DNA from: Telmatactis stephensoni
Taxonomy: Eukaryota > Cnidaria > Anthozoa > Actiniaria > Isophelliidae
Length of the DNA: 64,000 nt
Assembly: GCA_029948255.1 (NCBI GenBank)
Contig: JALIZF010001915.1
Span: 744,001-808,000 of the forward strand
Reading direction: 5' to 3'
The notes below the pieces were generated by a model that was not told the origin of the DNA, ran no database searches, and saw only the letters and a program-made list of their open reading frames with translations. Below are positions 10,801-19,537 of this stretch, piece after piece (the first letter of the stretch is position 1; each line of letters begins with the position of its first letter). A program made the position numbers and the translations under genes.

Positions 10801-13800
10801 ATTAATTGAAAGTATCTCTTATGCAACTTAATAAGATGTCAAGCATATAGCAGAATATAGTCCAAAAGTTTTGCTTGTCTCTGAATCCTTGACCACATAC
10901 CATAAATTTGGTTTATATACACTGTAGGGCATGCAATGGCTATAATCTATTTTTGAAGACTTCCATTTTAAAAATGTGTTAATTATTTTCATTTAGAGTG
11001 CAACATTTTGTGTGGTCATTCGAGGTGCACGTCTTGGACAAACAACTCTTATGGATGCACTGATGATGGTAAGAGCAATTTTGTCTGTTTGTGGTGGCTG
11101 GTTTCACTGCTCTGTTTTTCATCAAAGTGCTGAGTGCTTAATATGTTTCAAATTTTAAATTAATTCTAGGGATGTATACCAATTGTAATCAGTGATGATT
11201 ATATTCTACCATTTAATGAAGTTTTAGATTGGAAAAGGTATGTGTATATTGTAAAACTGTTGAATTATTAATAGTAACTGTGTGAATATGACTGTAAATA
11301 GTGGATATCACTGTAAGGCATACTGTATAGTCCTCTGTCAAAACAAACTGTGAAATCCATTCCCTATAACTGTGAAAATTCTTGAATGTATTACATGTAC
11401 AACCAACAATGAATTCAAACTTACAGTTGGATTTGGGGTTTTTCTGATCTGCCAATCAAGTGAAGGGGCAGAGCTTATGCAAATTATGCCCTCAAAAGAC
11501 CTCAAGGTGGATGGTAAATGTGGATCAGGGTAGGGTAGGGTAAGCTCCATCCCTTCACATGATAAGCAGATCAGAAAATCCCCAAATCAAAAACTTTAAA
11601 GTTTTCGGTCACAATACAACGTTTTTTGCAGTAAATTGAAATTGACTGCACAAACACCACTCTGAGGCATTGGCAGGTACATTTGTACATTTATGAGCTG
11701 CCCCAAGGTTGTCTGCCTTAGAGTGAGCTTGCTGCTCCCGATAGAACAATCTTGAGTGTTGTGTAAAGTGGTCCAAAAAGATATCTCAATTGGATATTGA
11801 CTTTTTCTTTTATTAATTTCAGAGCTGCTGTTAAAGTATCAGAAGATGAAATACCCAGGGTACTGAGTATTTTGAAGGACATCTCCAGCAGTGAGATATC
11901 TGACATGAGAAGACAGGTGCAGTATTTAAGATTGAGTGGCTATAGTGCATTTTTTTTTTCATACCAGAAGCAGGCGACCAGATTTTTTGCCAACATTAGG
12001 TATCTTAAAGCTCCTATAATGACTTCCTTTCAGGCACTTGATTGGCAAGTGATGGCTCCTTCAAACTTAGGGCTGCATAATATGTATAGAATCTCTAGAG
12101 AACATGCAATGGAAATATTTCCTACAAATATCTGTTTTTCTTTATTTCAGGGTCAGTTTTTATGGACTAATTATTTTAGTTCTATGAGTAAAATAGGCCT
12201 GACAACCCTCAAGATTATTAATGATAGGATATACAAGCACAGGGCTTGGATGTATGAAGACTGGAATGCACCATTTGCTACCAGTAATGGAGGACTAACA
12301 GTGAGTTTTAAGTTGGATCAAATGATGTTCTGAACTGTTCCATATACGTAGATGGAATGTTTCAACCCTTGCTATTCATGCCCAATTTACACAACAACCT
12401 TTTAATAATGGCACGACACTCCCTAAATCTTGGCACGCGGATTGATTATTTTGGGTATGGTGCCCCTATCAGACGTCAACAAATTTTCTGTTCACATAAT
12501 GACAATTACTGGTGCTGTGCCAAAAATGATTGGTCTGTGTTCCCAGAATTAGGGTTGGCATGCCGTAAAGAGGTTGTTGTGTAAATAGGATTGTACATAC
12601 ATTTTGGGGATTTTGCATTCCAAAAAAGAAAAAAGAAAAAAAGGAAAATATGAAAATGCAAATTTCAAAAAAGCAAATTTCAGCCACCCATAACTTTGGC
12701 GCTATTCATCGAAACTACTTCAAAATTTCAACTTTCACTAATTTTGGTGTGCTCTTTTCAAATATTATATTTTTGTTTTTGTTGGATTAAAATTTAAAAT
12801 GTTGCCAGGTTATTTCACACAAGGTGTGCAAAATCCCATTGCAAACGCTATAAATAACACAATTAAGGCTGCCCTCAAGACATTATTTTTACTCATCTCA
12901 ATAATCTCTATGTCTCAATTTTAATGTTTTTTTTTGTAATATTTAAGTCCACAGTCCTGCCGTCTTTGTTTCTACCGCTCAACCCACCTCATTCTCAAGG
13001 CTTCACAGCAGTGGTCTTGTCATATGACAGGGTTGACATGATGTTTAAGGTGTTGAAGAAGATTGATAATACTCCAAGTCTTGCTAAGGTGAATATAAGA
13101 GCATAATTTATGCATTGCCCCAGGGTTCATTTTTTCAAAGGGTGATTATAAAGTTAATCCTGGGTTAAAGTCAATGGCTTTCTTTAGATTTAATTCTTGG
13201 TTAGTAAGTGCTAATCGTCTTTTGAACAACAGGGGGCACAGGATATCAAGTCATTAGCACCTCATGAACAACCATTGTTGAATGTGATAACAATGTGATT
13301 TATAACACCCCATAATCTCTTTCACTGTTTTTCAATGGCATACAAAAGAACACATGCTGATCAACTGGTTAGAGGTGGAAAAATATGTATCATTTATATA
13401 TGGATGGGTGGCAGCCGAGCATGAAAGCAGGGTTCGTGTGCCTCCTGGAAATCCTGGAAAATCCTGGGTTTTTTTCTTCCTGGAAAGTCCTTGAAAGTCC
13501 TGGATTTTTTTATAAATTCCTGGAGAACTCCTGGCAAACAGAAACGAACAAGTGTATGTTTACAGTGCATAATTATATGTTTGCAGGAAACCTCAATTTA
13601 CATTCCTTAACTCAGCCAGTAAAAATGTTATGCAAATGTATTTTGCTTGGAATGAGTGAAATAGTGAAAAACTCCTAGAAAACTCTTGGAAATAATCTGA
13701 AAATCCTCCATGAAACTCCTGGATTTATTGAATTTCCAGGGCATATGAACCCTGATAATGTAAATCTTTACACTTTGCCAGCTCATTTTAGCAGTAACTA

Positions 13801-16800
13801 GTGGATGGAATTTTAACCTGTTTTGTACTTCACAGATTGTTGTTGTGTGGAATAATGTCAAGAAAGCACCACCTTCAGGTAATAGTTGAATAGTGCAAAA
13901 GATTTTAAGTCAGTGGGAAAAGTATGATAAATATATGATGTGATTGTTGTTATGGTACTCTAAGTACAGCCTACATTTTGTAGACTGTGAGCAGTTCCTC
14001 CTTTTCCCTCAAGAATCAGTAAAAGCGAGCACCAAAAATACCTGTGGCGCTCGCTTTTACTGATTCTGGAGGGGAAAAGGAGGGGTTGCTCTCAATCTAG
14101 TACAGCCTATCAAGATTAGAATTCCTCCAGTTCCCCCACTCAAAGTGAAATCTGTTATATCCTGTTGATAGTCTATTGTGCACTCAACTTACCACTATTT
14201 ATTAATGTCACAGTTGCCAAGTGGCCTAAGTTATCCAAACCTGTGAAAGTTATCCAGACAAAAAGAAACCGTCTTAGTAACAGGTACAGCACAGCCTTTT
14301 CCATTTCACGCTCTTCTCTCTTCTCTCTTCTCTCTTCTCTCTTCTCCCTTCTCCCTTCTCTCTTGTCTCTTGTCTCTTGTCTCTTGTCTCTTGTCTCTTG
14401 TCTCTTGTCTCTTGTCTCTTGTCTCTTGTCTCTTGTCTCTTCTCTCTTCTCTCTTCTCTCTTCTCTCTTCTCTCTTCTCCCTTCTCTCTTCTCTCTTCTC
14501 CCTTCTCTCTATGACAAATTCTCTCTACAATGTACCCTACTTATATCTTAAAATTCATTTTCTATAAATATTATTCATTATTGTAGATTCTACCCTTATA
14601 GCGAGATAGAAACAGAAGCTATACTAGCCATAGATGACGATATTCTAATGTTATCTAATGATGAACTTCAGTTTGGATACGAGGTATGTAGTGTATAATA
14701 TTCATCGAAACATTTCAACCAATCAGAGCACGCATAAGATTCAATGACGTCATCTATGCGTGTGTACTGTGATCACTCACGGTTCTTGACCAATCAGAGA
14801 GCACGTAATGTACCAATTGTTGTCTAATAAAAATAGATCCCATTTTTCTGTGCATCTGTACTGTAATAGATGCACAGATGACATCATAATGTGGCGAAAA
14901 CAAAAAAAGTACGCCAAGGTGAGGTGGCATGATTATTGTTCTGATCACATTGTGACGTCTTCTGTGCATCTGTTAGAGTAGATGGAATCTATTTGTTTTA
15001 TGTGGTATTAATCGAAGCATTTCAACCAATTACAATGCGCATAAGATTCATTGACGTCATCTATGCATGTGGTCTGTAATCACACACGGTTCTCAGCCAA
15101 TCAGAGCCCACGTAATATGCCAATGATATAGTAATTGGCTGATGTTCAATCATGCTGTACCTTTTTAATTTTATCTCTTGCATTTCTTTGCCAGGCGTGG
15201 CGTGAATTTCCAGATCGTCTTGTTGGTTTTCCTGGACGCATTCATGTGATGGATAATGGTAGCAAATTAAAATATGATTCTGAATGGACAAATGATGTGT
15301 CTATGGTGCTGACTGGTGCTGCTTTTCATCATAAGGTAACAAGACTGTTTAGAGTAGATTCCGCATGACTGTGAAAACGGTACCACATGGTCACGGCACG
15401 GTTACGGCAGGAATTTCTAATGTTTTTTTATTGACAACACGGCACTGACATGGTCACGGTACGGCGCGGTCCGTTTCACACTCATATAAAAACTATTCTA
15501 GAAGGTGAAATGAATGAATGGATATAAGGATGGTGGATTGATGAATAAGTGAATGATGAATGAATGGATGGGTGAATGAATGTATGAATGAATAAACGGA
15601 CGGACGGACGGACGAACGAATGAATGGATGGACGGACGGATGGATGGATGGATAGATGGATGAATGAATGAACAAACGAACGAAGGAATTAATGAATAAA
15701 TGAATGCAGTACTTTACAGCTACATTTTTTTTCTTCTCCGTTTTCTCACCTTATACAAAGGAAAAACGCCTTCTTAGTGGACGGAAGGCCTGGCCTAGCA
15801 AAAAAGATGAGTTTTTAAATTTATCCGGAGTAGTGCGGACGTTCCTCAAGTCTGTTGTATTTCTATTCCTTTACCAAAGTTAAGGTTCTTTCTTCTTTTT
15901 AGTTATCACTCTGCTCTTCTCTCTTTATAGTCGTCATTCTCCACCAAAGAATGCCTCATTGATGTATCTCATTAAAACAATGCTAAAGTTTCATTCTGTA
16001 TCATTTCAGTATTTCAGTCATCTATTTACATATATGATGCCTCATCATATCCGTTCCTGGGTTGATACTCATATGAATTGTGAAGACATCGCTATGAATT
16101 TCATGGTAGCTAACTATACAGGCAAAGCTCCCATTAAGGTTAGTATTCAACGTTCAAAATATTGTTTGTAATTGGATTTACAGTTGTTCTTGAGACTTCA
16201 TTTAATATGCAAGAGTGTGTTAGGCATGCAGAATATTGCACCGCGCGTCAATTTCGTTGACTGCAAAAAAGTGTGGCAAAAGGTACAGTAGGGATAACTC
16301 GTTTGTTTTGTGTCCCCCAGGAAAAAGAAAACGAAAGAGTTATCCCTACTACATAGGGGCACCCTCTCATATGAACGGGCCCTAAGATATTGTCATCTCG
16401 CGATACTTTCCATGTCGCAGATGTTCGTAGGAGGCAGCATGGTCGAGTGACCAGAGCGTCGGTCACGCAATCCGGAATACCGAGTTCGAGTCCCGCTCTA
16501 CCACATTTGTTCCGATTCCGATTAGTTCAGATTCAGTTTCCCGACCATGTTTGTAAATAGCTAACTGGTTTGCCTCCCTGCCAGTTGGGATTCTTAAACT
16601 TTTTATGTTCTATGAATTATTTAATTTCATTTTACCCAATTATTATAGTCAAATCCGCTCTTGTTGCACGCAAGTCTGCGCGCGATATTTCGGAATAAAA
16701 ATCTCCCAAGTCACCCAGTTGTAGGAATTGGTACAACATATACACTCTATATCTGAGCTCAATCAGCGAAATCTCTCTTTAGCCGCAAGGAATAGCTAGG

Positions 16801-17098
16801 GAGATTTGAGACGATGCAAAGCGACACAGGGATCCCATACTTTAAGAGAAATAAATTCTCTGTTTGTTTTCACTAGGTTACCTCACGAAAACGGTTCAGA
16901 TGTCGTAATTGTACAACGGACTCATTATGGGCCAACCCAAAACACTTTGTTGAGAGATCGTCTTGTTTAAACGAGTTTGTACGAGCGTATGGTGGACAAC
17001 TACCCCTCAAAACTGTGGAATTCCGTGCTGATCCTTTGTTGTTCAGAGAAAAAGTGCCTGAAAGAATCAAGAAATATAATAACATTGGAACAGTGTGA
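7843..17098 (+). CDS. EXT2: Exostosin-2, heparan sulfate co-polymerase (one frameshift in exon 1)
   Basis: EXT2 works with EXT1 in the Golgi to polymerise the GlcA/GlcNAc backbone of heparan sulfate. Coding exons: 7843-8376, 9972-10178, 10578-10764, 10997-11068, 11170-11237, 11823-11916, 12151-12300, 12948-13088, 13836-13878, 14214-14283, 14587-14683, 15195-15335, 16010-16138, 16877-17098; all phases agree. The product is about 717 residues, near the vertebrate length. It has a type II membrane anchor (about 22-42), a GT47 exostosin domain ([21 protein letters not shown]) and a C-terminal GT64 domain with the DDD metal motif (LAIDDDI, exon 11), followed by [14 protein letters not shown] and [14 protein letters not shown]. 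The anchor and the rest of exon 1 are in different frames: one surplus base lies between about 7963 and 7993, since the anchor frame hits TGA at 7993. An assembly insertion is the likeliest cause. Confidence 0.95.
8515..8614. mobile_element. Short hairpin MITE in EXT2 intron 1
   Basis: The left arm CCTAAGGGCTGGTTCACAC is matched by the inverted right arm GTGTGAACCAGCCCTAAG, and the short interior is itself symmetric (GCATAAGCATA, then TATGCTTATG). No coding sequence. Confidence 0.7.
8830..9618. repeat. Direct duplication of about 180 bases flanking a MITE
   Basis: Bases 8830-9005 and about 9440-9618 are near-identical direct repeats (both contain TTTAGGCCATTACAGTATAC, GTGCAGTGCTGGATGAAAGT and TTGCAACTTGGTCTGTGATA). 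The MITE at 9024-9416 lies between them. All of it is in EXT2 intron 1. Confidence 0.85.
9024..9416. mobile_element. MITE with five CCCTAAAAGGTACC motifs (copy A)
   Basis: The ends are inverted: CCCAGGGGGGGGAACC...GGACAGGGATGCTCGT at the left and GACGAGCATCCCCGTCC...CCCCCCCGGG at the right. Inside are five copies of a motif close to CCCTAAAAGGTACCA, in the same order as in the copy at 28167-28596. No ORF. No target duplication is evident for this copy. Confidence 0.85.
11427..11590. mobile_element. Palindromic MITE in EXT2 intron 5
   Basis: The left arm TTGGATTTGGGGTTTTTCTG is complementary to the right arm CAGAAAATCCCCAAATCAA, and the arms continue with AAGTGAAGGGGCAGAGCTTA against its near complement. 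Noncoding. Confidence 0.7.
13429..13755. mobile_element. hAT-type MITE with CAGGGTTC ends
   Basis: The segment starts CAGGGTTCGTGTGCCTCCTG and ends CCAGGGCATATGAACCCTG, imperfect inverted repeats of the CAGGGTTC type. The interior is degenerate CCTGGAAA repeats on both strands. No convincing 8-bp duplication was seen. It lies in EXT2 intron 8. Confidence 0.6.
13974..14098. mobile_element. Hairpin element in EXT2 intron 9
   Basis: A long hairpin is centred near 14037: AATCAGTAAAAGCGAGCACC pairs with GCGCTCGCTTTTACTGATTC, and outer arms contain CTCCTTTTCCC against GGGGAAAAGGAGG. The 11-base word AGTACAGCCTA occurs on both sides (13963-13973 and 14099-14109) and may be a target duplication. Confidence 0.6.
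14310..14512. repeat. TCTCT / TCTCTTG tandem array in EXT2 intron 10
   Basis: This is a pure pyrimidine-rich array of TCTCTTC units interrupted by about ten TCTCTTG units. It starts 26 bases after the exon 10 donor. One strand is almost wholly polypyrimidine, so the tract could disturb branch-point choice or form a triplex; that is only a possibility. Confidence 0.95.
14705..15140. mobile_element. Composite dispersed repeat with two CCAATCAGAG units
   Basis: Two direct units of about 110 bases (14715-14825 and 15020-15135) share ATTCAATGACGTCATCTATG-like and ACACGGTTC...CCAATCAGAG segments. They flank an inverted-repeat core with GATGCACAGATGACATCA and TGTGCATCTGTTAGAGTAGA. A related copy lies at about 43295-43770 in an ARID2 intron. 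Noncoding; EXT2 intron 11. Confidence 0.75.
15352..15498. mobile_element. MITE of the GAGTAGATTTCG family
   Basis: The left end GAGTAGATTCCGCATGACTG and the right end CACTCATATAAAAACTATTC are inverted matches, and TA lies on both sides (15350-15351, 15499-15500). The interior is rich in GGTCACGG/CACGGTTACGG. Further copies lie at 38856-38989, 47501-47618 and 62157-62222. TA duplication points to Tc1/mariner mobilisation. Confidence 0.8.
15505..15705. repeat. Degenerate GAATGGATG/GACG tetramer-type array
   Basis: A tract of GAAT, GGAC, GGAT and GAAC units (for example GGACGGACGGACGGACG, then GGATGGATGGATGGAT) lies in EXT2 intron 12. Similar arrays are at 37235-37380 and 47925-48040. Long apparent ORFs here come only from the repeat. 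Confidence 0.9.
16429..16625 (+). mobile_element. tRNA-derived SINE
   Basis: The head resembles a tRNA gene with a box A-like GGTCGAGTGACC and a box B GTTCGAGTCCC followed by ACCACA. The body (TTTCCCGACCATGTTTGTAA, then GCCAGTTGGGATTCTTAAA) closely matches the SINE at 55572-55770. It lies in EXT2 intron 13. Not called as a functional tRNA because the cloverleaf is degenerate. Confidence 0.75.
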
Positions 17099-17156
17099 GA
17101 ACTTTCAACATCCACAACATGTACTTTTCACGTGAGAAAATTAGTGTTTCTACAAT

Positions 17157-17425
17157 ACAACACAACACAACACAACACATTACAACACAACACGACAACA
17201 CAACACAACACAACAGCACAACACAACACAACAACAACACCTCACAACACATTACAACACAACACAACACGACAACACAACACAACAGCACAACACAACA
17301 CAACACATTACAACACAATACACAACACAACACGACACACACAGCACAACACAACACAACACAACAACACCTCACAACAACACACAACACAACACATTAC
17401 AACACAACACAACACAACACAACAT
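17157..17425. repeat. ACAAC / ACACA tandem array after the EXT2 stop
   Basis: About 270 bases are built almost only of ACAAC, ACACA and GACAACAC units, with higher-order blocks such as ACACATTACAACACAACAC recurring. The array starts about 60 bases after the EXT2 stop, so it should lie in the 3' UTR. Long ORFs on both strands are repeat artefacts. Confidence 0.95.
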
Positions 17426-19502
17426 TATTATTCATTCAAAATATTGCTCCGTCTCTGATTGGCCAAAATTCCCCGGATAATTCACTTCAGTCGTTCAATA
17501 ATAAAAAAATATTGGACGATTGACGTCATTCGCCCATTAAAATAAAAATTTCTTCACATCATCCTCATCCTCATCCAACAATTATTGTTGAATATACATA
17601 TGACCCCCTCCCCCCGCAGTAGTCCAATGTCCCAAAGACTGAAAGGTACATACCCTCCCATATATGGGCTGCATGAACTACCCTAATCCCCTTTCCTCGG
17701 AAAAGTACCATACTTCTATTTATAAACAGGTTTATATTGTAGTCATAAAGACAGTCTGCTAGTTGAGGAATTCTGTGCATATTGTTTAGAGCAAACGGGC
17801 GCCAAGGTATTCCTCGGTAGCCTAACTGCTTATTTCAAATGTTATTTTGTGGTGAAATGTAGTAAAAAACGTTTTATAAGATTTAATATATCAGTGTAAA
17901 TAAGAATGGATGTTTTGATATATTTTATAAGGGAAAATAAAAGTTGGTTTGTAAATATGATGAATGACAGTGTTGTACGTCGATCAAGTGAGAGAATTTT
18001 TGATGTTATTAATTAATAAAAAAGACATTCAAACATGGTTAAGTTGACGACCACACAGATTAGTCTCCAAAGACGAGTGGAGCCCTTGTTCTCTTCCTTG
18101 GCGCCTAGTCGAAAGTTGTTAGGCGCCAAATTGATTGTGGATCAGCCCAGATATGGAATTAAAAACGCAATGTGGTTAATGTAAAAACGTACAGAAATGG
18201 TATATTGTGTTCCTGATCGATACTTGACGTTTTTTGTCATTAGAAAATCTCTGAACGAATGATAATAGTTTTGTTGTTAATTAAATATCTTTTGGCTAAT
18301 TAACTATTTTGATTCATTACTAAAACAGATGGAGTGTGTGTGAAATAATATTTTGCCGGGTCTTTTTTACTTGTTTGGTCGCTTTCTGTTTTCTATCAAG
18401 ATTTCTACCCATCTTTAAACTTTAATCGCCCACCGACAGACGATGTGAGCTAGCAGGTGAATCTTAGTCCGAGCTATAAAGATCTCTGATAAAAGTGATA
18501 ATTCGTATAATTCAATTTGTTTTTGCCAATGTAAATATTGATTAGTTTGTCCGGTAGCGGCCATCAACACCACTAATACTTTTAACAAGGCTCTTCACTG
18601 ACGCAAATCATATCACAGTTCGACCGGCCACTTATTGTTTGCACTTACTAACAGATCACCCTCGGTAAAAATTAATCAGTTTTAACTTTTCAACGTGTTA
18701 TAATATTTCGGTGGTCGTGCATGTACTGTGATGGATTGTACCGCAGGCAATCTTTTGGAAATATAATAGAACAACATCATCAGTTCGTCAAAGGATCTAT
18801 AAAGCGGCATTCAAGCGCTCTCAGTGGCCATGTAATGCAGATGAAAACGAGGAAGTCACGGATTTAAAATCCACGAGTTAATAAAAGTCAATTATCCACG
18901 AGTTAATTTTTATGGACAAAACATAAACCATGCAATAGATGTTAGCGCATTTAGCACTATTACACTCACATTCTTTTCTTAACTATTGAATTTATCTGAC
19001 TATTACACGTTAATAAATACACTTTATTTCACAATTTATGAAAACCACTCCAACTGTATCCACTAGTAAGCTACTATAGACGACGTGGGTTGAAAAGGAA
19101 TAAACAACCGATATGCTTTAATTTATACGATATATAAAATCGATTTTAACTGACGTCCTGGACGATCGAGATCAGTCCTTATTTGTCTACGTTTGTTCGA
19201 TAGTATGTTAGTTTAGCCCTCAGACTATAATGGTTATGCTGATACGCCCATGTAGGTCCTTCCAGCTAAGACTGCCCTAACTTAGATTACAAGTGTTTTG
19301 CAATTAGCTCTGTAAAATAACGATTCCCTCACCAACACATTTGTCATCACGTTTGTCCGTACAGTTCCGGCTCCATTGATAACAATTCTTAACTGTTTAC
19401 ATCTCTTAATGTACCAGATCAACATTTATGTTGACTTAGCATCCTAGTTCCGCTTAAGGTGATTTTTGTCCCATTACGTTAACAATAATGTTATTGTGAT
19501 CA
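17426..19502. other. Intergenic spacer, no gene seen
   Basis: AT-rich spacer between EXT2 and the serine protease. I see no exon with plausible borders and no strong repeat except CCACGAGTTAATaaaagtcaattatCCACGAGTTAAT near 18878-18912. AATAAAAAAATATT near 17502 could serve EXT2 as a poly(A) region. The part before 19538 probably holds the protease promoter. Confidence 0.5.
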
Positions 19503-19510
19503 TATATAAA
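19503..19510 (+). promoter_or_regulatory. TATA box of the serine protease gene
   Basis: TATATAAA lies 28 bases before the start codon at 19538. With the usual spacing of about 30 bases the transcript would start almost at the ATG, giving a very short 5' UTR. Very short leaders are known for digestive protease genes; the site itself is seen, its use is inferred. Confidence 0.6.
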
Positions 19511-19537
19511 GCTTTAGTGAAGAGGTATAGAATAGAG

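Noticed and set aside
14165..14567. ORFs rich in [10 protein letters not shown]
   Set aside because: They arise from the TCTCTTC/TCTCTTG array. Only 14214-14283 is coding, as EXT2 exon 10.
16429..16510. Possible tRNA gene
   Set aside because: Box A and B are present, but the cloverleaf is degenerate and the body matches another SINE copy.
17067..17523. Several long overlapping ORFs on both strands (THNTTQHN-rich and CVVLCC-rich)
   Set aside because: They are translations of the ACAAC tandem array and share no sequence with any protein domain.
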